This document shows positions 43,287 through 51,612 of a DNA stretch of 64,000 nucleotides, one piece after another. Both the position numbers and the translations under genes were made by a program. Source of the stretch: Fictibacillus terranigra (GTDB lineage: Bacteria > Bacillota > Bacilli > Bacillales > Fictibacillaceae); NCBI RefSeq assembly GCF_030412265.1, contig NZ_JAUHLN010000006.1, positions 186,001 to 250,000 on the forward strand, given 5' to 3'. The notes beneath the pieces are model-generated. The model was not told where the DNA came from, did not search any database, and saw only the letters and a list, made by a program, of their open reading frames with translations. Position 1 is the stretch's first letter, and each line of letters begins with the position of its first letter.

Positions 43287-43314
43287 ACGATTTTCATCGG
43301 CCTTTCATAGTATA
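43287..43314 (+). promoter_or_regulatory. candidate sigma-K promoter before yheC/yheD
   Basis: AC (43287) - 17 bases - CATAGTATA (43306-43314) fits the late mother-cell consensus AC-N16/17-CATANNNTA. The start would be near 43321, in keeping with a coat-associated product. Confidence 0.55.
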
Positions 43315-43383
43315 CGGTATCGGCTTATGCCTAATCCATCGGGAATGCGGTGCAAATCGCACTTCTCACAGGGAGGGAATGAA

Positions 43384-44745
43384 ATGCAGCAAGCAGTTCT
43401 GCCGATTTGCAAAAGCATCAGTTACGGAAACATCGTTTATGTTCCGGAGTACCTGTTTAAAGAGGCGGTGGGACCTGTATCGATGATCTTTGGTTCGAAT
43501 AGTGCCGTTTGCCACGCCGTTCCTCATCACAAAAATGAGCTTCTTTTAACAAAGGACCTTTGGGAGGAACTCTCCATTCCATTTGAGGCAAAAATCCATG
43601 TACATATCTTTGGCTCTCGCTTCCTGATCGGACCGCTTGTCGCCATTTTCACATCAGGAGTGGGACTCTTTCCTTCCCGCCCTGTCGGAGAGCGATCTTC
43701 CTTTTTCAGCAAACTGCTGACAGCCGGCCGCCAAGTCGGAGCATACTATTTTGTTTTTGGACCTGGCCAAATCCACCAGGAAAATCGAATGATCAATGGG
43801 TTTTTTTACTCGGATGAGGGATGGTCCCAGCACCTTGTCCCCCTTCCCTCTGTCATCTACAACCAAATTCCAAACCGGCGGACAGAGAAAAGCTTGAAAT
43901 ACAAAAAAACTGTTCATCTACTTGAGGCCCAATGGAAGATTCCCTTCTTTAACCCTTCTTTTTTCAGCAAATGGGAGATCTTTCGGTTTCTGAAAAAAGA
44001 GAGTGCTGTGAGGAATTACCTTCCCTATACAGCAGTGAACCCGGGTGTTCAGCTGATCGAAAACATGTTAACCGTGTATCCTTCTGTATTCTTCAAACCG
44101 GTCGGCGGCAGCCATGGCCGTGGAATTCTGTCCGTGCGAAAAGAACCCTCAGGCGGTTACAGCTGTAGATTCCGCGAAGACAACCACCCCAGAATTGAGC
44201 AGCATTCGAGCTTGATCTCACTTCTGAAAACACGCAAGCTCTTTGGGCGTCTTCAAAATACACTCGTACAGCAAGGGATCGATTTGATCGCCTATGATGA
44301 CCAGCGCCCGGTTGACTTCAGAGTGCATACCAATAAAAACATGGAAGGAAATTGGGTGGTCAGTGCCATAGCCGCTAAAATTGCCGGAAAACAAGCGATC
44401 ACCACACATCTTGCGTACGGCGGTGAAGTAATGCGGCCCGAAGATGTATTGATGCACACCGGACTTCCAGCGAATGGCCTATTAAAACTGCAGCTCGCTG
44501 CATTACAGCTCAGCGAAGCCATTGACAAGAATACAGCGGGCATCATCGGAGAGATCGGCTTTGACCTCGGTCTGGACTCGGAAGGAAACGTTTGGCTCAT
44601 TGAAGCCAATTCCCGGCCGGGGAGAAGTATTTTCTCTCATTCTATATTCAGGGCAGAAGACCGTGCGACAAGAATGCTTCCTTTGCAGTATGCTGTCCAT
44701 CTCACCCATCAGTCTTTAGTTTCCGGCAGTGTGAATGCCCATTGA
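43384..44745 (+). CDS. YheC/YheD family spore-coat-associated ATP-grasp protein
   Basis: 453 residues, the length of B. subtilis YheD. The N-terminal half is YheC/D-specific; the C-terminal ATP-grasp fold has FFKPVGGSHGRGILSV, DFRVHTNKNMEGNWVVS and GEIGFDLGLDSEGNVWLIEANSRPGR. The reaction is unknown, but the fold implies ATP-dependent ligation. ATG 43384 has GGGAGGG upstream; the frame from 43327 is an overextension. A sigma-K-like promoter precedes it. Only one of the two usual genes (yheC, yheD) is present. Confidence 0.88.
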   Translation: MQQAVLPICKSISYGNIVYVPEYLFKEAVGPVSMIFGSNSAVCHAVPHHKNELLLTKDLWEELSIPFEAKIHVHIFGSRFLIGPLVAIFTSGVGLFPSRPVGERSSFFSKLLTAGRQVGAYYFVFGPGQIHQENRMINGFFYSDEGWSQHLVPLPSVIYNQIPNRRTEKSLKYKKTVHLLEAQWKIPFFNPSFFSKWEIFRFLKKESAVRNYLPYTAVNPGVQLIENMLTVYPSVFFKPVGGSHGRGILSVRKEPSGGYSCRFREDNHPRIEQHSSLISLLKTRKLFGRLQNTLVQQGIDLIAYDDQRPVDFRVHTNKNMEGNWVVSAIAAKIAGKQAITTHLAYGGEVMRPEDVLMHTGLPANGLLKLQLAALQLSEAIDKNTAGIIGEIGFDLGLDSEGNVWLIEANSRPGRSIFSHSIFRAEDRATRMLPLQYAVHLTHQSLVSGSVNAH

Positions 44746-44824
44746 TTGCTCCTCTTCTTCATTTTTGTTACATCGTGTTCTCCACTGGTATACTAACGGT
44801 AGATTAAATAAAGGGGTTTTCAGT

Positions 44825-45706
44825 ATGCTAACCAAACTTCAAGCTTACTACGGAGAACATCTCACAATCTCAACGGACCGTCCGCAACATTATTATTGGT
44901 TTGTTGACCAGGATGGGAAAAGATTCGGGATCGCCAAATCTCGAGTGTCTTCTGATGAACTGAGTTTATTAAACTCACTTTTCACTCAGGGTTCGGCTGA
45001 ATCCCCACTTTCGCCTCGGCAGCTATTTTGGAAAAACGTTCTTTCGGGTGATCACCCTGAGGCAGAGACCGAGAGCAGCTTCAGATTTATTCATTTCTTT
45101 TTAAAAAACCCCCTTTCGGACCAAGAAGCATTTATGGAAGCCGTCTCTGGCATTTTTCCTTTAGAAGTGACGGTATTGTTCATTACATCTCAATACGGGG
45201 TATTGATTGAACCGAAACCAGATGAACGCGAAGAACTGCCCTACGACCAAGTCAAACCTGTTCTGACCGGTGATTTTTATACGGACCTGGATTTGTTCCT
45301 TGGCATGTGGATTAGGGATTATAAGGAGGCACCCGATCAATATCATCTTGAAAGGGAACTGTTTTCTTCTGTCCGGCCTTTTCTTCCGGCTCAAGAGGTA
45401 TACAGCCGGGAAGATCTAGTGCCTTATCTGCTGCTGACCCAATTGGGCAAGTCCGCTCTTTACTTTATTTCTCAGTTGATCCCTGAAGAACTGTATGGCG
45501 ACAGAGACCTGATCCAAAGTATCAAAGTTTATTTGGAATGCAACATGAACCTGTCGATGGCGGCAAAAAAACTCTATATTCACCGCAACAGCCTTCAATA
45601 CCGGGTCGATAAATTTATAGAAAAAACAGGGATTGACGTTAAACAGTTCAAACCCGCCATGGCGGTTTATCAAGCACTGATCAGCAGAGAAGGGACGAGC
45701 AGGTAG
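44825..45706 (+). CDS. PucR/CdaR-like helix-turn-helix regulator (YxkF-like)
   Basis: 293 residues. The C-terminal PucR-type HTH is clear: IKVYLECNMNLSMAAKKLYI then HRNSLQYRVDKFIEKTGID. The N-terminal 200 residues have no recognised sensor domain. In B. subtilis the PucR-like yxkF precedes msmX, as here, so a link to carbohydrate import is plausible. ATG 44825 has AAAGGGG upstream. It may bind the inverted repeats in the gap to msmX. Confidence 0.8.
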   Translation: MLTKLQAYYGEHLTISTDRPQHYYWFVDQDGKRFGIAKSRVSSDELSLLNSLFTQGSAESPLSPRQLFWKNVLSGDHPEAETESSFRFIHFFLKNPLSDQEAFMEAVSGIFPLEVTVLFITSQYGVLIEPKPDEREELPYDQVKPVLTGDFYTDLDLFLGMWIRDYKEAPDQYHLERELFSSVRPFLPAQEVYSREDLVPYLLLTQLGKSALYFISQLIPEELYGDRDLIQSIKVYLECNMNLSMAAKKLYIHRNSLQYRVDKFIEKTGIDVKQFKPAMAVYQALISREGTSR

Positions 45707-45710
45707 TGTT

Positions 45711-45811
45711 TTATGCCTAGCATAAATAATGTAGTTTTTTAGGCACAGCCTAAATTTAATGTAGTTTTTTAGGCACAGCCTAAAAAACTTTTTGTGCACT
45801 ATGCACAAAAA
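45711..45811. repeat. four consecutive 3-base-loop inverted repeats, two in a 30-bp direct repeat
   Basis: IR1 TTATGC-CTA-GCATAA (45711-45725); IR2 TTTAGGC-ACA-GCCTAAA (45738-45754); IR3 AGTTTTTTAGGC-ACA-GCCTAAAAAACT (45763-45789); IR4 TTTTTGTGCA-CTA-TGCACAAAAA (45789-45811). IR2 and IR3 lie inside a 27-base direct repeat with an exact 30-base period. A cre-like ATGAAAGCGCTATT (minus strand, one mismatch) follows at about 45811-45825, before msmX. Confidence 0.75.
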
Positions 45812-45920
45812 TAGCGCTTTCATTTCGGACAAGCCTCCAATGTACGAAAGCCCTTTCATTCGTTAAAATGAAGACAAACAGCAAATGCTTTTCTTTTGCG
45901 AACTAAAGGAGGCAGTAACA

Positions 45921-47018
45921 ATGGCAGAAATCAAACTTCAAAATATTGTGAAACGGTATGACAATAAAGTAACGGCAGTACATGATTTTAACCTTGATAT
46001 TAAAGATAAGGAATTTATCGTATTCGTAGGGCCATCTGGCTGCGGTAAATCAACGACTCTTCGTATGATCGCTGGACTTGAGGATATTTCTGAAGGAGAG
46101 CTTGTGATCGGCGACCGTGTTGTCAATGATGTGGCTCCTAAAGACCGTGACATCGCGATGGTTTTCCAGAACTATGCCCTTTATCCGCACATGAACGTAT
46201 ATGACAACATGGCGTTCGGATTAAAGCTTCGTAAATTCAGCAAAGAAGAAATTGATCGGCGTGTTAAAAATGCTGCGCGCATTCTTGGACTTGAGCAATA
46301 CCTTGACCGTAAACCTAAAGCCCTTTCAGGCGGTCAGCGCCAAAGGGTTGCACTTGGACGTGCCATTGTCCGTGACGCTCAAGTATTCTTGATGGATGAG
46401 CCGTTATCCAACCTTGATGCGAAGCTTCGTGTACAGATGCGTGCTGAAATTTCGAAGCTGCATCAGCGCCTTCAAACTACGACGATCTATGTAACACATG
46501 ACCAAACAGAAGCGATGACAATGGCGACTCGAATCGTCGTAATGAAAGATGGTCATATCCAGCAAGTTGGATCACCGAAAGAAGTATACGACACTCCTGA
46601 AAATGTGTTTGTCGGCGGATTTATCGGTAGCCCGGCGATGAACTTCCTGCAAGGAAAGGTGGAAGATGGATTCTTCGTGGTCAACGATATCCGCGTATCC
46701 ATTCCTGGCGGCAAAATGAAAACTCTGAAAGACAGAGGTTACCTCAATAAGGAAGTAACCCTTGGGATTCGTCCGGAAGATATCCATGATGAGCCAGTGT
46801 TTCTTGAGTCTTCAACAAACACAAAGATTACTGCACGAATTGATGTAGCAGAGCTAATGGGCGCTGAAACTTTCCTTTACTCTACAATCGCTGGCCAAGA
46901 TTTCATCGCACGTGTTGATTCACGTACAGATGTTCAAAACGGACAAAACATCGACCTGGCGTTTGATATGAACAAAGCACATTTCTTCGATAACGATACG
47001 GAAGAGCGCATTCGATAA
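45921..47018 (+). CDS. msmX: multi-sugar ABC transporter ATPase MsmX
   Basis: 365 residues. Walker [19 protein letters not shown], signature [14 protein letters not shown], Walker [15 protein letters not shown], and C-terminal TOBE-like regulatory region ([10 protein letters not shown]). MsmX energises several sugar importers that lack their own ATPase, such as the one at 1-2131 here. ATG 45921 lies behind AAAGGAGG. Preceded by the PucR-like gene and a possible cre site, so carbon control is likely. Confidence 0.93.
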   Translation: MAEIKLQNIVKRYDNKVTAVHDFNLDIKDKEFIVFVGPSGCGKSTTLRMIAGLEDISEGELVIGDRVVNDVAPKDRDIAMVFQNYALYPHMNVYDNMAFGLKLRKFSKEEIDRRVKNAARILGLEQYLDRKPKALSGGQRQRVALGRAIVRDAQVFLMDEPLSNLDAKLRVQMRAEISKLHQRLQTTTIYVTHDQTEAMTMATRIVVMKDGHIQQVGSPKEVYDTPENVFVGGFIGSPAMNFLQGKVEDGFFVVNDIRVSIPGGKMKTLKDRGYLNKEVTLGIRPEDIHDEPVFLESSTNTKITARIDVAELMGAETFLYSTIAGQDFIARVDSRTDVQNGQNIDLAFDMNKAHFFDNDTEERIR

Positions 47019-47040
47019 GCTTCCAATTTAATACCAGAAG

Positions 47041-47072
47041 AACCTCTTTCTCCATTGAGAGAGGTTTTTTAG
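47041..47072 (+). terminator. terminator of msmX
   Basis: AACCTCTTTCTC-CATT-GAGAGAGGTT stem followed by TTTT. Confidence 0.88.
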
Positions 47073-47127
47073 GTTTTTCTGATTTTCATGTGAAAATCCC
47101 ACCGAATTAGGGAATAATGTTTAATCA

Positions 47128-47156
47128 TTGACAACATTTAGTTTACTGATTAAAAT
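47128..47156 (+). promoter_or_regulatory. sigma-A promoter of the amino-acid importer pair
   Basis: Perfect -35 TTGACA, 17-base spacer, TAAAAT. The 70-base leader has a small AATCCA-AAA-TTGGATT hairpin just before the ribosome site. Confidence 0.85.
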
Positions 47157-47235
47157 GACTAAAGAATTCAGATGAGTTTTATCGGTTTAAACTAAAAAAA
47201 CAATCCAAAATTGGATTTATAACGGAGGTACTTAC

Positions 47236-47988
47236 ATGAAAAAGCTGTGGGCATTACTCATGGTTTCTGTCATGCTTGCGGGTGCGCTGACCGCATGCGG
47301 CAACAATGGGGAAAAGAAAGAACTTACGATTGGTACGGAAGCTACATACCCTCCATTCTCTTATCGCGACAAAAAGACGAATGAAGTTACAGGCTATGAT
47401 GTTGAGGTTGCGAAGGAAGTGGCAAAACGTCTCGATATGAAGGCTAAAGTCGTACCGACAGAATGGAAGAACATGTTCAGTTCTCTAGGTAAGCGTTTTG
47501 ACATGGTAGCGAATCAGGTAACCATCACTCCAGAGCGCAAAGAACAATTTGCTTTCTCCACACCTTACACCGTGTCTGGCGGAAAAGTCATCGTGAATAA
47601 AAACAATAATGAGATCAAAGGCATTGAAGACCTCAAAGGAAAAGTCGTAGGAACAACCCAAGGAAGCAACTATGCAAATGAAGCTGAAAAAGCAGGTGCA
47701 AAAGTAAAATACTATAAAGGTATAGCTCAAGTTTTGACAGACCTTGATGTTAACCGTGTAGATGCGGCCTTAAATGACGAACTATTTATCTTAACCGAGC
47801 TTAAAAATACAAAGTACAATGTGAAAGCTGTAGGAGAGCCTTTCTCTGAAAATAAGATGGCGTTTGCCTTCAAGAAAAACGATAAAGATTTAGCGAAGAA
47901 GGTAGACAAAGCTCTTGCTGACATGAAGAAAGACGGCACTCTTTCCAAACTTTCCAAAAAATACTTTGGAGCAGATGTAAGTGAGTAG
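47236..47988 (+). CDS. amino-acid ABC transporter substrate-binding lipoprotein
   Basis: 250 residues, family 3 solute-binding protein. Lipobox GALTAC with Cys21, then LTIGTEATYPPFSYRD, TGYDVEVAKEVAKRL and GTTQGSNY. It captures a polar amino acid or cystine (TcyA/ArtP-like). Terminal bases overlap the permease start by eight. Strong promoter upstream. No ATPase gene follows, unlike tcyABC or artPQR. Confidence 0.9.
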   Translation: MKKLWALLMVSVMLAGALTACGNNGEKKELTIGTEATYPPFSYRDKKTNEVTGYDVEVAKEVAKRLDMKAKVVPTEWKNMFSSLGKRFDMVANQVTITPERKEQFAFSTPYTVSGGKVIVNKNNNEIKGIEDLKGKVVGTTQGSNYANEAEKAGAKVKYYKGIAQVLTDLDVNRVDAALNDELFILTELKNTKYNVKAVGEPFSENKMAFAFKKNDKDLAKKVDKALADMKKDGTLSKLSKKYFGADVSE

Positions 47989-48634
47989 TTCGCTCCAGTA
48001 CATGGTGGACTCCCTCCCGTTTTTACTGGAGGGAGCCAAAATCACCGTTATCCTTAGCCTTGGTTCTATTGTTGGATCGCTTATTTTCGGGCTGATTATT
48101 GCCCTTTGCCGGATGTCGAGCAACAGAGTGCTCATCCGATTTGCAAAGATCTATATCTCTTTTTTTCGAGGAACACCTCTCCTTATTCAATTATTGATTT
48201 TATATAATGGTTTTACATTTGCAATTACACCTGAAGGATGGCAGGCTGCTCTCGTAGGCTTGATCCTGCATTTCAGTGCCTACATTGCAGAATCTTACCG
48301 CGGGGCCATCCAATCCATTCCAAACGGGCAATGGGAGGCTGCTTATTCCCTCGGTATGAATTATTTCCAAACGTTCAGGGAAGTTATTTTTCCGCAAGCC
48401 TGGCGGATTGCGATCCCATCCATTTGGAATTCATTGATTGATGTTGCGAAATCATCTTCTTTGGCCTCGGTTATTACTGTTCCAGAGCTTACTTCCATTG
48501 CCGACCAGCGCAGTGCATCTAGTTTAATCGTCTTGCCTGTCCTGCTGGAAGCCGCACTTATCTATTGGGGTATATCGACTCTTCTTGAATGGGGACGCGA
48601 ACGTCTGGAACGGCGATTGCGCCTGGTAAAATAA
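47981..48634 (+). CDS. amino-acid ABC transporter permease
   Basis: 217 residues, HisM/GlnP-type. Five helices; EAA loop SYRGAIQSIPNGQWEAAYSL (EAA---G motif) and QAWRIAIPSIWNSLI follow. The start is GTG 47981. The gene is followed at once by a terminator, so the expected ATPase gene is absent. The orphan GlnQ-type ATPase at 3389 is the nearest candidate in this window. Confidence 0.9.
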   Translation: MSSSLQYMVDSLPFLLEGAKITVILSLGSIVGSLIFGLIIALCRMSSNRVLIRFAKIYISFFRGTPLLIQLLILYNGFTFAITPEGWQAALVGLILHFSAYIAESYRGAIQSIPNGQWEAAYSLGMNYFQTFREVIFPQAWRIAIPSIWNSLIDVAKSSSLASVITVPELTSIADQRSASSLIVLPVLLEAALIYWGISTLLEWGRERLERRLRLVK

Positions 48635-48672
48635 AAAATCACCGCTCTTTTTAAGAGGACGGTGATTTTTTT
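48634..48672 (+). terminator. terminator after the amino-acid permease gene
   Basis: AAAAATCACCG / CGGTGATTTTTTTT stem with a 14-base loop; A-rich left flank may serve the minus-strand gene too. Confidence 0.88.
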
Positions 48673-48686
48673 TGCTCACTGCGAAT

Positions 48687-48950
48687 TTATTGCAGTTCTT
48701 CCGGGTTCCATTCAGAGATGAACATAATCATTTCATGCCGGCAGATCCTGCAATAATACATATGAGGACACTGGCCATCTTTAAAGTCTGCCGGATAGCC
48801 GTTTTCAAGCTTCAAACCGTCTGAATCGACGTAAGGGCTGTAATCATCAAAGTAATCGCTCAGCTTCCCTAAATCTTCACTCAAATTCCCGCATTCCGGA
48901 CAGCGGAAGGCAACAGTATGTAATTGATTGCAAACCGGGCACATGCTCAT
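48687..48950 (-). CDS. small zinc-ribbon-like protein, function unknown
   Basis: 87 residues with three CxxC pairs: CPVC (4-7), CPEC (about 18-21) and CRIC (about 67-70), plus CPH. Acidic middle. Probably binds one or two zinc ions. AAGG precedes the ATG closely. Not recognised. Confidence 0.65.
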   Translation of the reverse strand: MSMCPVCNQLHTVAFRCPECGNLSEDLGKLSDYFDDYSPYVDSDGLKLENGYPADFKDGQCPHMYYCRICRHEMIMFISEWNPEELQ

Positions 48951-48978
48951 TCAGCCTTCCCCTTTTCCTTTTCATCAT

Positions 48979-49003
48979 CAAAAGGGTGGATCGCTCCACC
49001 CTA
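48979..49003 (-). terminator. terminator of the ssp gene
   Basis: GGGTGGA-GCGA-TCCACCC followed by TTTT on the minus strand. Confidence 0.8.
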
Positions 49004-49024
49004 GTAACAGCCATGAGTATAGAG

Positions 49025-49231
49025 TTATCTAGCTGATCCACTCATTTGTTGTTGAGCCATTGCGACAAGACGTTTGGTGATTTCACCACCAACAGATCCG
49101 TTAGCGCGTGATGTCGTATCAGCACCTAATTGTACACCGAATTCAGAAGCGATTTCATACTTCAATTGATCAAGAGCTTGTTGAGCACCAGGTACTAATA
49201 GCTCGTTTCGTCCACTGTTGTTGTTTGCCAT
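49025..49231 (-). CDS. alpha/beta-type small acid-soluble spore protein
   Basis: 68 residues. Typical [20 protein letters not shown] with the GPR protease site nearby (EIASEFGV) and [18 protein letters not shown]. It coats spore DNA and protects it from UV and heat. ATG 49231 lies behind GAGGAGGTG. A sigma-G-like promoter precedes it. The place beside yheC/D corresponds to B. subtilis sspB. Confidence 0.95.
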   Translation of the reverse strand: MANNNSGRNELLVPGAQQALDQLKYEIASEFGVQLGADTTSRANGSVGGEITKRLVAMAQQQMSGSAR

Positions 49232-49254
49232 TGATGTCACCTCCTCTTGTAACA

Positions 49255-49283
49255 TATTGTGCATCATTTAAAAGAGGTTATGC
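49255..49283 (-). promoter_or_regulatory. candidate sigma-G promoter of the ssp gene
   Basis: Minus strand: GCATA (49283-49279), a 17-base spacer, CACAATA (49261-49255), against consensus GNATR-N18-CATNHTA (one mismatch, spacer one short). Confidence 0.5.
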
Positions 49284-49431
49284 GCTCAATTTTTTCCCAT
49301 ATATGTGGCGGAAATTATTGCATTCGCTCCCTGGGGTAAACATATCTTTACACTGAGGGCTGAATATTTGAAGGCGCTCTGTTACAGTTGAGAGTAAACA
49401 ACAATCATATTAAATGAAACGGGGTGGAACA

Positions 49432-50670
49432 TTGAATGATAAATGGTTAGTTAAGGAAGGAAAGGAATGGGTCAAGGAAGGAATCATTACAGAAGAACAA
49501 TACAACAAAATCCTTTCAAAATATCCAGACAGTCATTCAAAACGGGGAACCGGACTTCTGCCAGTCTTTGCAAGCATTCTCATCGGCCTTGGAATTTTGT
49601 CCTTTATTGCGTCCAACTGGGATGGCATATCTCCTCCCTTCCGTTTAGTACTCTTGATCGCGGTTCTAATCGCATTCTATACAGTGGGACACAACAGGCT
49701 GGAAAGAGGAAATCCAGCCTTGGGAAGAGGTTTAATAACCCTTGGGATCGTTTCTTTTGGTGCAGGGATTATCCTCATCGGCCAAACGTTTCATTTCGTA
49801 TCCTATGATGCACGGACATTTGTTATTTGGTCCATTCCCGCATTGCTCTATCTGTATTTATTGCGGGGCAAGCTCTTGTTTTTTGTTTCATTTGCGCTCC
49901 TGACAGGCGGCCAGCTCTATGCCTTATCGGAATTCTCAAGCTACAGCTACATGATCCTTATATTGTTTGCGATTGGCCTCGGCTGCTTCGTTTACACATC
50001 AAAGGAAAAACTGCTCACTTGGTTTTTTGCTGGAGGACTCGTGCTGCACCTTTTCTTTTATGCCTTAACCCTAGAGGATCACTGGGTCTGGCTCGTTGTG
50101 ATATTGGTTGGCCTCTATACAGCAGCAGAAGGCTTAAAGGAAAATCTTGCTTCGCCGCTCCGCTTCTTTACAGCTGCAGCTGCCTTTATTACCAGCTTGA
50201 TCCTCTATTTCACCTTAACCAATACTTCCAGTTCATTAGACTATCCGGATCCAGTATGGTTTGGCATCATTTTTGTATTATTGTTTGCAGCTGCGTTTTT
50301 TATCAAAATGAAAAGTGGAACACTGACTTCCTTTTTAAAAATGGGTGTACTGCTGGTTCCCTGGTTCTATCTTTCTCCCTTTATCGGAGAATTCTCCGCA
50401 GGAATCATTTACTTGATCGCGTCATTCCTGTTTTCCGGGTTTGTCTTGTCTGAAGGATATCAGAAAGAAGAGCGTTCACTGATCAATTGGGGCATCATCC
50501 TGTTTCTGTTGGTTACGTTTATCGCATACATCAACCTGGCTTGGTCATTTATGCCAAAATCTCTGTTCTTCCTGATTGGCGGTATTCTTCTTTTAGCTCT
50601 TTACTTCTTTTTGCAAAAAAAGAAAAGGAATGTTTTGGAGGAAGGCGGTGATTCTCATGAAGAAAAATAA
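49432..50670 (+). CDS. DUF2157 membrane protein
   Basis: About 412 residues. A short soluble N-terminus LVKEGKEWVKEGIITEEQYN (DUF2157), then about 12 membrane helices. TTG 49432 is preferred because GGGGTGG is four bases upstream, while ATG 49414 has no site. The end overlaps the next gene by 14 bases, and the two families often occur together. Function unknown. Confidence 0.8.
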   Translation: MNDKWLVKEGKEWVKEGIITEEQYNKILSKYPDSHSKRGTGLLPVFASILIGLGILSFIASNWDGISPPFRLVLLIAVLIAFYTVGHNRLERGNPALGRGLITLGIVSFGAGIILIGQTFHFVSYDARTFVIWSIPALLYLYLLRGKLLFFVSFALLTGGQLYALSEFSSYSYMILILFAIGLGCFVYTSKEKLLTWFFAGGLVLHLFFYALTLEDHWVWLVVILVGLYTAAEGLKENLASPLRFFTAAAAFITSLILYFTLTNTSSSLDYPDPVWFGIIFVLLFAAAFFIKMKSGTLTSFLKMGVLLVPWFYLSPFIGEFSAGIIYLIASFLFSGFVLSEGYQKEERSLINWGIILFLLVTFIAYINLAWSFMPKSLFFLIGGILLLALYFFLQKKKRNVLEEGGDSHEEK

Positions 50671-51160
50671 ATGGAGGGTGTGGCTCATTGTATTCCAGGT
50701 GCTCGTTCTCACGGGAATCGCAGCCAGTTATTACGCGGCAGTTTATTATGGCAAAGAAATCGTATTAGAAACAAAACCAGTTGATCCGCCAGATGTATTC
50801 TACGGCGATTATATGACGTTGAATTACGATATTAATGACGTGTCATCTTCACTTTGGAGGGGCAAGCCCATTAAGGATCCAACATCAGTTTATGCTGTGC
50901 TGTCTCCAGAAGGAGGCTCTTATCAGGTAACCAAACTCACCGAAGACCGTCCGGATGTCAGCGGGGAGCAGGTCTATTTAAAAGCAAAAGCGTCACCTCC
51001 CATGGAAGGTATTCTTCACCTCGAATACGGGCTGGAGCGGTATTATGTAAAAGATAACACCGGGAGTGATCTGGAACAACCGCAGGCTGAATATAAAGTA
51101 ACTGTTAAGGTTGCATCCTGGGGCAAGGGAGTTATTCAAAAAGTTGACCTTTTACATTGA
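50657..51160 (+). CDS. GDYXXLXY domain protein
   Basis: 167 residues. One N-terminal helix (about 7-28), then an extracytoplasmic domain with the family signature YGDYMTLNYDI and LEYGLERYYVKD. The start ATG 50657 is in the DUF2157 end. Partner of the preceding membrane protein; role unknown. Confidence 0.8.
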   Translation: MKKNKWRVWLIVFQVLVLTGIAASYYAAVYYGKEIVLETKPVDPPDVFYGDYMTLNYDINDVSSSLWRGKPIKDPTSVYAVLSPEGGSYQVTKLTEDRPDVSGEQVYLKAKASPPMEGILHLEYGLERYYVKDNTGSDLEQPQAEYKVTVKVASWGKGVIQKVDLLH

Positions 51161-51249
51161 TTCTTGGTCAACCCGTCTCTTTACAGCTCCCTATATCACA
51201 AGGTTTATTCTTGGGGTTTAAGGGTACATTTATAAAGAGGTGACCATTT

Positions 51250-51585
51250 ATGAGCGAATTGAAAATTATCGACGTTAAAGATCATATAAATAACTGGGCT
51301 GGACATCAGATCTCCATCCGTAAAGAAGAGAACGGGGACCTTGATCAAATCAACATTCAGCTGGAAAAAGCAACGTTTGAACAAAGGGATGCTGTCGATG
51401 ACTATCTTGCCGATCATGTCATGTTCATGCATGGGAAAGCTTACAGTTCAGAGGACGGTGATTCGACAGAACTTCCATCGGTTCTTTATGAAATTCCCCT
51501 TGATGGAATCAGCGGAATCAATATCGACGGCAGTATCATTTCATTTACAACCAACCGGGGGCAATATGCCATCATAAAATCATAA
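51250..51585 (+). CDS. conserved-looking small protein, function unknown
   Basis: 111 residues, soluble, acidic: IIDVKDHINNWAGHQISIRK, IQLEKATFEQRDAVDDYLAD, ISFTTNRGQYAIIKS. Mixed alpha/beta. AAAGAGGTG lies before the ATG and a terminator follows, so it is a real single-gene unit. I do not recognise it. Confidence 0.6.
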   Translation: MSELKIIDVKDHINNWAGHQISIRKEENGDLDQINIQLEKATFEQRDAVDDYLADHVMFMHGKAYSSEDGDSTELPSVLYEIPLDGISGINIDGSIISFTTNRGQYAIIKS

Positions 51586-51611
51586 AAAAGAACCCTTGAG
51601 GGTTCTTTTTT
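51586..51611. terminator. bidirectional terminator
   Basis: AAAAGAACCC-TTGA-GGGTTCTTTT, flanked by A and T runs; shared by the hypothetical gene and the hemAT pseudogene. Confidence 0.9.
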
Positions 51612-51612
51612 A

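Noticed and set aside
47128-47235. Riboswitch or T-box before the amino-acid binding protein
   Set aside because: The leader is only about 70 bases with one small hairpin; no T-box sequence or known aptamer blocks.
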